64,000 nt of DNA from Lachnospiraceae bacterium MD308 (GCA_010206225.2 VIQU02000023.1:1-64000); one strand, 5' to 3'. Positions 17,797-27,786 are shown, counted from the stretch's first letter. Made by a program: numbers and translations. Notes: generated by a model not told the origin, from the letters alone.

Positions 17797-18031
17797 CGGA
17801 ACAGGGATCCATCAGAAGGATATCCATAATATCTTCAAACGTTTTTACCGGAGCCACATTTCTCAGGATACCCATGGGATCGGCTTGGGTTTACCGTTGG
17901 CAAAATCCATTGTGGAAGCCCATCAGGGAACGATTTCCGTAACCAGCAGGGTTGGCCAGGGCAGCAGGTTTGTCTTAAGTTTTTTCCAAAATATATTGTT
18001 TCTCATAAAGTCAAAACTGGTCAAGAATTAG
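17700..18031 (+). pseudogene. Histidine-kinase ATPase-domain remnant
   Basis: Only the last third of a sensor kinase remains: VVEDNGTGIHQKDIHNIFKR (G1 box) and HGIGLGLPLAKSIVEAHQG (G2 box), then VGQGSRFVL. The sensor, His and N-box regions are gone. With the broken regulator before it, this is a dead two-component system beside an intact ABC transporter. Confidence 0.8.
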
Positions 18032-18038
18032 ACATTAT

Positions 18039-20048
18039 TCAACGACTTTTTGATAAAACGATGTTCTCCCCACTTTCTTTCGCTAATATATAAATGTTGC
18101 CAGCATCACAAGTAACCGACATTGCGGGCGTACCGCTCATCAATCTTTTGTTGTTCCCATCCTTGTTGCAGGAATATACACGGTTTCCGTCTGTTCTGGA
18201 TACATAATAAATCGACTGCTCATCAATGCAGAAATCATACGCAACTACTTTTTCATAAGTAAAAGTTTCGCCGCTTAGAACATGATACCTTGTTAAAACC
18301 GATTGCTCGTTTTTGTAAAAAATGTTTTCTCCATCGAATGAGATATTTCCACTTGTAGGGATGTCAAGTTTTGTAATGCCTTTCGTGAAACGGTTTACTT
18401 CTGTTATACCATCATTGCCAATGAAAAATATGCTGTCATCATTTATGAAAAAACCGTAATGGAACTCTAAAAACTTCCATTTATCACCCGTCTCATAATC
18501 AATGCCAAAGAGGGAACGGCCAGAATTTGTAATCTGTTCAAAAACGATTTTTTCTTCAAAGGTATCTAAATTAAGTTCTATCACCGACACCTTTGTTATA
18601 CTGCTGTTATAGTTTCCGATGCGGTTTACATAGCTTTCCGTAACCGATGTCGTATAATATAGATATGGTGAACATACACAAAATGCACATACCTTTTCTT
18701 CATCAGAAAACGCCCCAAACATAGGTGAGCGTACTAAATGAAGCATTTCTCCCGTGGAAGTGTTTTTAAGATAATAATCAAGAGTTTCTGCGTCCTGTGT
18801 TATTTCATAGCCCATACAATCATATTCCGCCGATGAGTTATAAATAAAATTCTGGCTTTTTCCGTTATCTGAACATCCTGTCATTGCCAATACGAAACTA
18901 AGTATGATAGCAAGAGTCGGAACATTTCGCATTTTCCTTGTTTTCATTTGCCATTTGTTAGAATTGCTCCGTAAAATCCAAGCGGCAGCCAAAATACATA
19001 AGAATACGGATACTGAAAACAAAATCAGCAGTGTAATCGTATGAATCTCTGCAAAAACAATTTTCTCCTCACCTGTAAAAGGATCACTTGAAACAATATC
19101 TCCTGCAAAAAAGTCTGTTCCGAGCAGAAATGGCAAAGGCAGCGGCAGCCGGTAAATAATTGTTTTGGATAGACCTACATAAGGAATAATGACCGATACT
19201 GCACCTGCAAGCAGGGTCACCGCATACTTTTTCGCCAAAACAGAAATAAACATAAGAAGTATTGTTAAAAACACGCTGCCGAAAAGACGGAGCAATCCTA
19301 TATATACATATCCCTCGAATAAAGTTATGCTTTTGTTGCTGCCTGCAAAGTAACTAAGGCTTTGGATGGGATAATTCCCATTCGGCAGTCCATATTTAAG
19401 GCTGTAAAATCCGTATTCAATGAGCGACATGCTTACGCACATCAAGAGGACGCCCGAAATAACAATGAGCATCTTATGCAAAGAGCTTTTTCGCCCCTTT
19501 TTTGAGGTCAAAATCAAAGCGTCCATCTGGCAGCTATACTCGGAACAGAATACGGGCGTAACAATCAGCAAAATGCCAAGGAACAGGACAAAATTAAGCG
19601 TACCTCTGCCAAGAAGCCCCGTCCATCCGTTCGTGTGAAGAAAATAGCGGTTTTTGGCATTTTCGCAGATGTAGAGATATTGCTGATATATGACCTCAAA
19701 TCCATTTTGATGTTCCAGAACATTTTCGATTTCTTGGCTTTCTTTTTTATATTCACTTTCACTGATTTTGCCATCATAGTAGCTTTCCAAAAGATAATTT
19801 TGTTTCTTCTTGGCGTCTGCAATTCTCTCTGCTTCTTGTTCCAGATAAAGAGAAGATTCATCGGTACAGTATCCATTTACCTTATCAAGATACCATTCAT
19901 ATTCACTTTTGTACTGTTCCATTGCACTATTATAAGGATTGTCTGATGCAACGAGCCAAATAGCGCCAAGTAATATAACAAGGACGATATAGCAAAGCCC
20001 TTTTTGGTGGAGCATTATCTTTTTTATTTCGTACATGAATCCAGACAT
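18039..20048 (-). CDS. ABC-2 permease fused to a C-terminal lipoprotein-like beta-propeller domain
   Basis: 669 residues from the ATG at 20048 (ACAGGAGGATAAA; an upstream in-frame start lacks a ribosome site). Residues 1-365 are a permease: one helix at about 20-35, a large extracytoplasmic charged region, then about five helices. From residue 368 the protein reads MKTRKMRNVPTLAII...AMTGCSDNGK, a full lipoprotein signal peptide, followed by a 280-residue secreted domain with repeated strand motifs (DUF5050/propeller-like). The second part could be a separate gene starting at 18947. It is the last gene of the leftward exporter operon and overlaps the previous permease by 25 bases. Confidence 0.75.
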   Translation of the reverse strand: MSGFMYEIKKIMLHQKGLCYIVLVILLGAIWLVASDNPYNSAMEQYKSEYEWYLDKVNGYCTDESSLYLEQEAERIADAKKKQNYLLESYYDGKISESEYKKESQEIENVLEHQNGFEVIYQQYLYICENAKNRYFLHTNGWTGLLGRGTLNFVLFLGILLIVTPVFCSEYSCQMDALILTSKKGRKSSLHKMLIVISGVLLMCVSMSLIEYGFYSLKYGLPNGNYPIQSLSYFAGSNKSITLFEGYVYIGLLRLFGSVFLTILLMFISVLAKKYAVTLLAGAVSVIIPYVGLSKTIIYRLPLPLPFLLGTDFFAGDIVSSDPFTGEEKIVFAEIHTITLLILFSVSVFLCILAAAWILRSNSNKWQMKTRKMRNVPTLAIILSFVLAMTGCSDNGKSQNFIYNSSAEYDCMGYEITQDAETLDYYLKNTSTGEMLHLVRSPMFGAFSDEEKVCAFCVCSPYLYYTTSVTESYVNRIGNYNSSITKVSVIELNLDTFEEKIVFEQITNSGRSLFGIDYETGDKWKFLEFHYGFFINDDSIFFIGNDGITEVNRFTKGITKLDIPTSGNISFDGENIFYKNEQSVLTRYHVLSGETFTYEKVVAYDFCIDEQSIYYVSRTDGNRVYSCNKDGNNKRLMSGTPAMSVTCDAGNIYILAKESGENIVLSKSR

Positions 20049-21265
20049 TTTATCCTCCTGTCCCGGCAATGACAATTCTTCTTAAAAAGTATAACCATTA
20101 CCGTTATTACAGCCATTCCCACTATTACGGCAAAAATAATAGCTGCCAAAAAACTTTGTATTGGATAACCCGCAAAACCGATAAATTCAGTCTTACCGAA
20201 CAGAATGCGGTTAGTGAGCAGCGAGTATGGGTTTATTATCTTTAGCCAAATATTGCTTGAATAACTCTGTGACGCACCTGTAATAATCAAACATAAGGCT
20301 GCTCCAAAATCAGCCACAAATGGGATAAGAGCGTTACGCCAAAACATGGAAACCAATAGGAATACCATACTCATAGTCCATATGCCGATTGCTTTTGTAA
20401 TTGCGGATAGAATTACATATTGCCACAAATTGCAGTTTACCGCAGCCGCACTGAAATTGCTGATGGCATACAAAGGAAGATTATATCCTTCCATTGTTCC
20501 AAATGAAAAGGAAAAACCAAGATAATCCAGTACGGAAAACCACATTACAACACTTATTACAAATAAAGTAACTGCAACAATTTTAGCTAATACGGTTTTT
20601 TTACCGCCATTAGGGTTCGTCAGTAACAACATATCCATCTGCGTTTCCTTTTCATAGACGAAAGTGCTGATAATCCCATATAAACAAAGTAACAAAACCA
20701 ATATATTTGAAAAATCATAGTTCAAATAATAGTTATACATTTCCTGATAGGCAAAAGCTGGTATATTCCGTCCAGAATAAAGATTGTAAATTACACTGTT
20801 TTTACGCACTTCAAAGTTAAGTCCTTGTTCCTTGTAAAATGCAGCATTTTCTTTTGCCTTCTTTGCCACTTCCGAAGCATAAGTCCGATAATTATAGAAA
20901 TATTCCATAGGCTGTACATAGTATTTTTCTAAGATGTTTTCGTCACTATATATATTTCCCGTCATCGTATTCGGGTCATCCGTATCTGTGCTTGCCGTCA
21001 TATCAGCCGTAGCATCTGCTAACGGCTGATATAGGTCAAGAAGATGATTGATTTTATCGGTAGTTATCTCTCCACGATATTTTTCATAGAGCTGCCAATA
21101 CACGCTGTTCCAACTGCGGCTGTCATTCCCGTCTGCCAAGTAGGAATAAGAATGAAATTCATTATTTATTTTGAACAGGTTTATCATGCTGAACAGAATA
21201 AGTACAACAAGTATTGACCGCTTGCAAAACAATTTGTAAAATTCATATCTGATTAAGCGTGTCAT
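20024..21265 (-). CDS. ABC-2-type permease
   Basis: 413 residues starting at the ATG at 21265 (TTGGAGAG upstream; the longer ORF start at 21337 lies inside the ATPase stop). One helix near residues 15-35 is followed by a long extracytoplasmic segment (about 40-165) rich in Tyr and acidic residues, then five helices to the C-terminus. This topology is that of DUF/ABC-2 permeases found with lantibiotic-immunity-like and YxlFG-like exporters. It should pair with the ATPase just upstream and the larger permease fusion downstream as a heteromeric exporter. Confidence 0.82.
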   Translation of the reverse strand: MTRLIRYEFYKLFCKRSILVVLILFSMINLFKINNEFHSYSYLADGNDSRSWNSVYWQLYEKYRGEITTDKINHLLDLYQPLADATADMTASTDTDDPNTMTGNIYSDENILEKYYVQPMEYFYNYRTYASEVAKKAKENAAFYKEQGLNFEVRKNSVIYNLYSGRNIPAFAYQEMYNYYLNYDFSNILVLLLCLYGIISTFVYEKETQMDMLLLTNPNGGKKTVLAKIVAVTLFVISVVMWFSVLDYLGFSFSFGTMEGYNLPLYAISNFSAAAVNCNLWQYVILSAITKAIGIWTMSMVFLLVSMFWRNALIPFVADFGAALCLIITGASQSYSSNIWLKIINPYSLLTNRILFGKTEFIGFAGYPIQSFLAAIIFAVIVGMAVITVMVILFKKNCHCRDRRIKCLDSCTK

Positions 21266-21333
21266 TTTTTCTCTCCAATGTCTTTCGACTCTCGCGGCAT
21301 TCGTCAAATGCTCGTGCGAGCACGGTGCTTGAC

Positions 21334-22197
21334 TCATTGCCCGCGGAAATAATATAAAAATACATCTTCCAAGTTAGGGGAAGCTTTTACTGCGTTTGTT
21401 GCGGGCGTGCCATCGCTTACAATTCTTACTGAAAAATTTTCGCCCTGCTGCTTCATATTACTGACATAATATTTGTTGCTAAGGCAGGCAGCCTCTTTGG
21501 CATTTGTTGTAACTTCCCACACTTTACCATAGATACTCTGTTCTAATACGTCGGTAGTCCCTTGCGTAATCAAAGTGCCTTCTTTGAGAATCATAATCTC
21601 TTTTGCAATACACTCCACATCAGAAACGATATGGGTAGCCAGCAAAATCGTCCGTCCCTGTGCAAACTGTGAAATCAAATTGCGAAAGCGGATGCGTTCA
21701 CTTGGGTCAAGTCCTGCTGTAGGCTCGTCTAAAATAAGGATTTTAGGGTCACCTAACATTGCCTGGACAATGCCGACTCTCTGCCGCATACCACCAGAAA
21801 GAGCGCCAATCTTTTTATCTTTCGCATCTAAAAGGTTGACAATGCCCAGAAGCTCAAAAGCCCGCTCTTTTCCTTGTTCAGCAGGGATTCCTTTTAATGC
21901 GCACATATATAACAGGAAATCCATTACCGTAAAATCCCGATAGAAGATAGGGTATTGCGGCATATATCCGATTTTTGATAAAAAGTCTTTGCCCATTTTT
22001 TTTGCATCTTGACCGTCTATCAAAACAGTTCCATTATCGCTGCCCAAAATGCCGACAAATATATTTATCAGCGTTGTTTTTCCTGCGCCGTTAGCCCCTA
22101 AAAGTCCATAGACGCCCTCCGAGAGTTCAGTGGTAAAATTCTTTAGGGCATATTTACCTTTATACTGTTTTGAAACATTCTGAAATGATACTTTCAT
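21334..22197 (-). CDS. ABC transporter ATP-binding protein (ABC-2 exporter)
   Basis: 287 residues. Walker A GANGAGKTT (about 34-42), signature LSGGMRQRVGIVQAML, Walker B ILILDEPTAGLDP and H-loop ATHIV are all intact. The C-terminal 70 residues form the extra domain typical of DrrA/BcrA/NatA-like ATPases. It lies between the lipoprotein genes and the two permeases, and is probably controlled by the OmpR/HK pair at 25.8-27.8 kb. Confidence 0.9.
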   Translation of the reverse strand: MKVSFQNVSKQYKGKYALKNFTTELSEGVYGLLGANGAGKTTLINIFVGILGSDNGTVLIDGQDAKKMGKDFLSKIGYMPQYPIFYRDFTVMDFLLYMCALKGIPAEQGKERAFELLGIVNLLDAKDKKIGALSGGMRQRVGIVQAMLGDPKILILDEPTAGLDPSERIRFRNLISQFAQGRTILLATHIVSDVECIAKEIMILKEGTLITQGTTDVLEQSIYGKVWEVTTNAKEAACLSNKYYVSNMKQQGENFSVRIVSDGTPATNAVKASPNLEDVFLYYFRGQ

Positions 22198-22203
22198 AGA
22201 TCA

Positions 22204-23462
22204 TTACCCCTTAAAGCCAAATGTTGTGATCAAGGTGCTTACCTCGCCAATACCTCGCCCAAGCACAACGATACAGGTGCCTGATTCATCCAAAATTAAA
22301 ATCTGCGGGACACGCTGGAAATAAGTACTGTTGTTATCCTTGACTGTTTCAGTATGGATAACATTTCCCGATGCTGTATCATAAATATTTATTGTTACGC
22401 TGGCTTCTCCCAAAATGGAAGCAGCAACATATTTCCCTTGCTCAGAGCAGAAAACCCCGTCTTTTCCTTCGCTGCTGCTTGAGAATGTAATCTTTTTTCT
22501 GTATTAGATGCAGTATCAAACATTAGCAGCGTTCCATTATTTTTGTTAAAGCTCTGGGGCATGACAAGTAAGTTCCCTCCCTTTTGTACTTCTTCACCAT
22601 CCACTTCATAGTCGGCTTTTTTTGTGATACTAAGACTTGCATTGTCTGTAGATACTGTTCCATAAACAGAAACTCCATCCCCGCCATTAGAGCTTATTCC
22701 CATGCCTACATAAGTTAAAGTTTTATCTCCCGTAAATGCAAGACTATCCATCGTTGCAATCTCCATATTATTTGCCCTGCCATTTTCGGAATAGTTCAGA
22801 ATGGCATGTACCTTTTGGGAAGAAGTATCATAGAGATAAAGTCCTTGTAATCCGCCGAAAGCGATTTGTTTTCCGTCCTGTGAAATGGCGACACTCGCCA
22901 TTTGGAGAACAGAATCATCATTTAGCAGCCCACTAAAGGAAATTGTATTCTTAACAACAAAATCCTTATTTAATAGGTATCCTTTTATTCCATTACTGCT
23001 TTGTGCCGTTGCAAATGAGTCCGTGCTGCCGCCGCTATTTTCTTCACCGACAATGAAATACCCGTCCGAATAAGGCTGCACACATAACTCATTCAAAAAA
23101 ATATCCGCACTTGCTATAATCTCGCTTTTCCCAGTATCATAAAGATAGAGCTTATCTGCTGCAACAATAATCCGATTGCCATCAGCGTAATAACAGCCGC
23201 TGACCTTTCCAGAGAAAGCCGATCCATTCACTGTGCCAACATCCATAGTATTTTTATCTGTATCACTATTCTGTGGGTTGGACTTATTATTGCCGCTGCT
23301 TTCACTTCCTGTTTTTTCCGATGTGTTATCTTCTTCGGATTGTGGCGCGTCTATGGAGATTCCGTTTTCAGAACTATTCACATTTTCCTGACTGTTACCA
23401 CAAGCTGACAGATTAAGAGCAAAAGCAAGTATAAGCATAATGCACATGAATTTCGTTTTCAT
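22204..23462 (-). pseudogene. Propeller-like lipoprotein, frameshifted in a poly-A run
   Basis: From the ATG at 23462 the product begins with a lipobox signal (MCIMLILAFALNLSAC) and a Ser/Asn-rich linker, followed by repeated four-strand segments (DGNRIIVAADKLYLYDTGKS; GKQIAFGGLQGLYLYDTSS) like a beta-propeller. The frame ends at 22395, but one frame over the same domain continues (GEASVTINIYDTASGN) to 22204. One missing A in the run at 22492-22497 explains the break: with it the reading is seamless. This is either an assembly or sequencing slip, a slippage-controlled gene, or a recent mutation. Located beside the exporter ATPase. Confidence 0.75.
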
Positions 23463-23464
23463 TT

Positions 23465-24502
23465 TCAGTCCTCCTTATAAAGCAGAATTGAGCCTGTCTT
23501 ATTTGTAGAACAATCATTGCCTGCAGCAACGGCTACCGCATAGAAAGTATTGAAGTCATCTAATTTAGAGGTGTCTATGATGGCTTCAATTATCCACACA
23601 TTTCCTTTGCTTAATGTTGCATCGTATGAAATCACTTTATCAAACGATATGGGCTTATGATTTAAGAAAAATGATATGCCATACCTTGTACCCGGCGTTC
23701 CGCAAATCGTGTAACGCACTGTAAGTGTATCTTTATTGGTAAGATTGATATTGTCATACACTAATTCGCCATCATATGAAATAGTTGAATAAACGCCGCT
23801 ATCCAATGTATCCATAGTAATTCCATCCCAACCGTTTTTCACAAGCTCATTCTCAATAAAAGAGGAAGTGATTTTTTCTTCTGCAACGCTGACATCACGA
23901 AAAATATTTTCACTTTCTCCATAAAAGATATCGCTGTCTGGAGCATCCTCATTAAAATGCAGTTTCAGCACTCTTTCAAGGTGTTGGTGATACCAGCCGT
24001 AACTTGATGTTTCTTTCATATCGGGTTGGAAAGCTGGATTGGTAATGCTCATAATTGTAATATTTAGGGTATCACCTTTTTTCCCCGTGTTCGGTGTAAA
24101 CACAAACGAAAATTTTTCTTCGTGTTTTTCTGATGTTTGGAAACAATGGAGATACTCATATTCCGCCCTCGTATCATTCACCTTGTATGCCTGTGGCTTT
24201 CCGTCCAAAAAGAGCAGGAAGCCTATGTTATCCAATTTCCCCTCTGATACAAACTGATAGTCCAAGGTAAATTCTCCGCCGTTATACTCATACGGTAAAA
24301 CACTTTGGTCATCAGCTCTGGTGGGACTCGCTTCCTCGTGGCTGAGAAAACCTAAAGAGCCATCTTCCTCTGATTTTGTGAATGGATTTTCTTCCGTGTT
24401 TTGCGGGGGAGCTTTTCCGTCCTCTATGTTATAATTTCCGCAAGCTGTCGTAGTGAATAGCAAGCCGCAAATCATAACTAATGATAATATTCGTTTTCGC
24501 AT
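23465..24502 (-). CDS. Extracytoplasmic lipoprotein
   Basis: 345 residues. Signal peptide MRKRILSLVMICGLLFTTTAC with lipobox Cys at about 21, acidic linker to about residue 65, then a beta-rich body with two similar halves (EFTLDYQFVSEGKLDNIGFL; ELVYDNINLTNKDTLTVRYT) that suggests two Ig-like domains. No catalytic motif is seen. Its stop lies 2 nt before the next lipoprotein start, so both are cotranscribed with the exporter. Probably a substrate-capture or immunity lipoprotein; that is inference from position. Confidence 0.75.
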   Translation of the reverse strand: MRKRILSLVMICGLLFTTTACGNYNIEDGKAPPQNTEENPFTKSEEDGSLGFLSHEEASPTRADDQSVLPYEYNGGEFTLDYQFVSEGKLDNIGFLLFLDGKPQAYKVNDTRAEYEYLHCFQTSEKHEEKFSFVFTPNTGKKGDTLNITIMSITNPAFQPDMKETSSYGWYHQHLERVLKLHFNEDAPDSDIFYGESENIFRDVSVAEEKITSSFIENELVKNGWDGITMDTLDSGVYSTISYDGELVYDNINLTNKDTLTVRYTICGTPGTRYGISFFLNHKPISFDKVISYDATLSKGNVWIIEAIIDTSKLDDFNTFYAVAVAAGNDCSTNKTGSILLYKED

Positions 24503-24694
24503 TGTTTATCCTCCTGTCATATTTGATGTATTTCAATTATAAAAGCCAAATGTCAAAATGCGGTCAAGGAATAGAAAATTACATAAGAAAAACCAACAGA
24601 CTGTGATTTCTCACAAGTCTGCTGGTTCTGCGTCTTATGTGTTTTACTTTTTATGTATTTATGTTGCGCGATAAATGGGAATTTTTTAATATTT

Positions 24695-25126
24695 TCAGTG
24701 CTTTTTTGAAGAAACGGCGGCGCAAACTACAAGCAAAATTAAGTCAATCCAGTATCCAATACAAATGTACCCAACAATCGGATGGATCAATTTTATTTCA
24801 TTTGTCAAAACAACAGCAAGCAGAAGACCTATCAAAAGAAGGACAATGCCGATACCTGCCGAAAAGCGAACAATCTTGTCCATCTGTGCAAAAGAACCGA
24901 TACACAGTATGATAGCGGGAATCCATACAGCCAGATGAAATACAACACCAAGATAATTAAATGCTCCTACCCCCTCTTGAAAAAGTATTTTAAAAGTTTC
25001 AGTAAAAAACCATGAATCCTGATTGACTATCAGCCCATTAGGAAAAATATTATACATTGGTACAACAAAACTGCATAACAATAGAACAACTGAAACTGTT
25101 TTCAAAATTTTATTTTTTCGTTCCAT
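24695..25126 (-). CDS. Four-helix membrane protein of unknown function
   Basis: 143 residues with GGAGG shortly before the ATG. Four membrane helices at about 9-26, 60-80, 88-108 and 118-138. No conserved catalytic motif. It sits in the exporter/two-component block; about 190 bases separate it from the lipoprotein gene, enough for a separate promoter. It could be an accessory immunity protein, but nothing in the sequence proves that. Confidence 0.6.
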   Translation of the reverse strand: MERKNKILKTVSVVLLLCSFVVPMYNIFPNGLIVNQDSWFFTETFKILFQEGVGAFNYLGVVFHLAVWIPAIILCIGSFAQMDKIVRFSAGIGIVLLLIGLLLAVVLTNEIKLIHPIVGYICIGYWIDLILLVVCAAVSSKKH

Positions 25127-25267
25127 CTACGTTTCCTCCGTAAAATAAATAATCTCAGTACATCTTATTAAGGATTAAGGCAAAGGTATCATATTTTAAT
25201 TTTCCAGTATGTCAAACTGGAAGTTGTCGCTATGATATATATTTCTGTACTTCACCAAAAGTCAATG

Positions 25268-25774
25268 TTAAACTTTATACAATGTCGCACTTTCGCCATC
25301 ATCACAATAAGCAATCATCCAGTCAAACGCTGGCGAAACAATATAAAAATCTTCAAGCAAACCGTCTGTTTCTCCTAATACATCCAATATTTCTTTTATG
25401 TAACCTTCATATACCCAGCCCTCTGATAAAATCATATAGAGCTTTATATCTTTTCTTCCTTTAATTAACGTCCCGACTTGATACAAAAAGTATTTCCACT
25501 CGCCATTCACATAAATATCGTTTCCCTTCTGAAAGGAACTGCGAAATTTTAACCAACAGTAAGACATCTCAATCTTTGGAAACTTCTCATAATCCACAAA
25601 TGTATAATAAAAACGCTTTACTACATCCTCATATTTGAATTTAGAGTATTCACTAAATCGTTTTCTGTCTATATTTTCTTCTTTAATGATTTCCTCTATT
25701 TCATCACGTATCCAATACTTTAAAGGCTTGTTTTTCAATTTCTTTTGCCATTCTGTATTCTTCCAATCATCCAT
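25268..25774 (-). CDS. Soluble hypothetical protein
   Basis: 168 residues from the ATG at 25774, chosen for GGAGG eight bases upstream rather than the longer ORF. Rich in aromatic and charged residues with a central YCWLKFRSSF and late FYIVSPAFDWMIAYCDDGES. No signal peptide or membrane helix. The pattern (late aspartate-rich strand) resembles small immunity-type proteins, but I do not recognise the family. It lies between the kinase and the membrane protein on the same strand. Confidence 0.6.
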   Translation of the reverse strand: MDDWKNTEWQKKLKNKPLKYWIRDEIEEIIKEENIDRKRFSEYSKFKYEDVVKRFYYTFVDYEKFPKIEMSYCWLKFRSSFQKGNDIYVNGEWKYFLYQVGTLIKGRKDIKLYMILSEGWVYEGYIKEILDVLGETDGLLEDFYIVSPAFDWMIAYCDDGESATLYKV

Positions 25775-25840
25775 TTTAATTCCTCCAAAATAAATCTTGA
25801 TTTGATTCTTTGCCAATCACTTTTTACTCCAAATAAAATA

Positions 25841-27115
25841 TCACCCAACTTTGTTGACTTCAAGTTTAATTGTTACAGAAGCTCCACTCGGAGCAACATT
25901 TGAAAGTTCTAAACATCCGCCGTGTTTCTGGCTAAGGACACGGCTTGTAGCCAATCCCAATCCCATATGTTCATCCGTTTTATCATCAGAATAAAGAAAG
26001 GTATTCTTTTTGCGGAGCATTGCCTTTGAAAATCCTTTGCCGTCGTCTGTAATGGATATAGTAAGTACATCATCAATAAATGTGTATAGGAAACTCACTT
26101 TGCTATTAGCATACCGAATGGCATTAGAAAAGATATTCTCAACAATACGGTAAAATATTTGCTCATCTAATTTTACTTGACATTCGGATACGGTAGAATG
26201 ATATTCAATCTCCAGGCTATGTTGCCCCGCAATAAGTGAAAAACTTTCTGAAGCATTTTTCAAAAAATCTGGTAGCTGAACGACAGAATATTTTGTTTCG
26301 GTTTCTTCTATGGTATTCAAATCACGAATATAATCTGTATAACGCTCAAGTCGTTTTGAGGTTATCGCAAGGTTGGATAGTGTATGCTGCAATTTCTCAT
26401 CATTCAGACTTCCATTTGTAAAGCATTGCTGCATATATTCGACATAGCCCTCTATAATCGCAATCGGATTTCTGAGGTCATGTGCCACTGATGCCTGTAA
26501 AATTTTCCGCTGCTCAATCATATTCCATAGCTGTCGGTTATTATCATACAAAGCTTGCCGCATTTCTTCAAAAGCTGTGCAGAGCCTGCCTAATTCATCG
26601 TTACTGTTATAAGCAACTGTAAAATCAAGGTCTTGCCCCTTTATATGCTTTGTTGCATCTGTAAGAATCTGAATTGGCGGCGATAGCTTTTTCCTATAAA
26701 ACCACCATGCACATAACATGATTCCTATAACTGAATAGATAAAAGGAAGCCCTACCATAGAAATGCTTATTGCTCTATATAGTAACTGTTGTTTTGGGCG
26801 GAGTGTGGAGAAGCTGGATTCTATTCTCTCTATTGTAAATTCTGTATCCTCTAACTTTTCTTCTTCCGATTTAGCGGGGGTAAGTATAGACACTTTAGAA
26901 GGTTCATCAAGTATCAATCTTTGCTTTGCCTCAGATACCGTCCCATCTGCCATAATAGTCTGTGTATGCAGCCAAATTTCCTGTGAGTCGGGGAGGATAT
27001 TCTTCTGCACACGGTAACAGATATAAATTGTCAAAGCAGAGGATGTAAAAACAATTATTATTGTAATGGCAACCGTCCAGATAAATGCACTTTTAATGGA
27101 TTTTACTTTCTTCAT
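25841..27115 (-). CDS. Sensor histidine kinase of the exporter locus
   Basis: About 424 residues; the start at 27115 overlaps the regulator stop (ATGA), and an ATG 9 bases earlier is also possible. Helix at about 10-32, extracytoplasmic sensor (about 33-110), second helix (about 115-138), HAMP (about 140-190), then the phospho-acceptor in SVAHDLRNPIAI. N box ENIFSNAIRYA, G1 TDDGKGF and G2 GLGLATSRVL are intact. It is the classical HAMP kinase, distinct from the short-loop kinase at 4071. Confidence 0.9.
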   Translation of the reverse strand: MKKVKSIKSAFIWTVAITIIIVFTSSALTIYICYRVQKNILPDSQEIWLHTQTIMADGTVSEAKQRLILDEPSKVSILTPAKSEEEKLEDTEFTIERIESSFSTLRPKQQLLYRAISISMVGLPFIYSVIGIMLCAWWFYRKKLSPPIQILTDATKHIKGQDLDFTVAYNSNDELGRLCTAFEEMRQALYDNNRQLWNMIEQRKILQASVAHDLRNPIAIIEGYVEYMQQCFTNGSLNDEKLQHTLSNLAITSKRLERYTDYIRDLNTIEETETKYSVVQLPDFLKNASESFSLIAGQHSLEIEYHSTVSECQVKLDEQIFYRIVENIFSNAIRYANSKVSFLYTFIDDVLTISITDDGKGFSKAMLRKKNTFLYSDDKTDEHMGLGLATSRVLSQKHGGCLELSNVAPSGASVTIKLEVNKVG

Positions 27116-27786
27116 TTTTTCCATCTATATCCCATCCCCCAAACTGTTTCTATATATTCCTTGCCCGTAGCTTCCGTCAGTTTATTTCTGATTTTTCGGA
27201 TATGCTCTTTAATAACATTGCTGTCGCCCTCAGCATTAAAGCCCCATACGGCTTCGTATATCCGTTCTTTATCAAATATCTGGTTAGCGTTACTCATCAG
27301 AAACTCGACAATATCAAATTCACGATTTGATAAGTTCAGCGACCTTTCTCCATAAAAAATTTTGCGTTCAGCAAGATTTACAATTAAGCCTTGTGAAGAT
27401 ACGATTTTAGGAGTACACTTGCTTCTCTCGTCCCTACGCAGGTGAGCCGCCACCCTTGCGGTCAATTCTTGTAAACTAAAAGGCTTGGTTATGTAGTCAT
27501 CGCCGCCGACCTGCAAACCGTTTACCTTGTCCTGTTCTGTAATCCGAGCAGTCAAAAACAAAATAGGGCAGGTGACATTATTACGGATAATCTTGCATAG
27601 CTCCAATCCGTCCATTTCGGGCATGTTGATGTCAAGCAAAATTAAATCTGGATATGTATTCAGCATTGATATTGCCTGCTCCGCATCTTCCGCTGCAAAA
27701 GTCTCATATCCACAATCCTGCAAGTGGCTTGATAATAATTCAGTCAGCATTTTTTCATCATCAACAATGAGTATCTTATATGCCAT
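27112..27786 (-). CDS. OmpR-family response regulator of the exporter locus
   Basis: 224 residues: receiver with D9/D10, acceptor D52 (LILLDINMPEMDG), K102 (YITKPFS), and a winged helix ending TVWGMGYRWKK. It is the first gene of the leftward block and is followed directly by its kinase. It probably activates the exporter genes, since no other regulator is intact nearby. Confidence 0.9.
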   Translation of the reverse strand: MAYKILIVDDEKMLTELLSSHLQDCGYETFAAEDAEQAISMLNTYPDLILLDINMPEMDGLELCKIIRNNVTCPILFLTARITEQDKVNGLQVGGDDYITKPFSLQELTARVAAHLRRDERSKCTPKIVSSQGLIVNLAERKIFYGERSLNLSNREFDIVEFLMSNANQIFDKERIYEAVWGFNAEGDSNVIKEHIRKIRNKLTEATGKEYIETVWGMGYRWKK

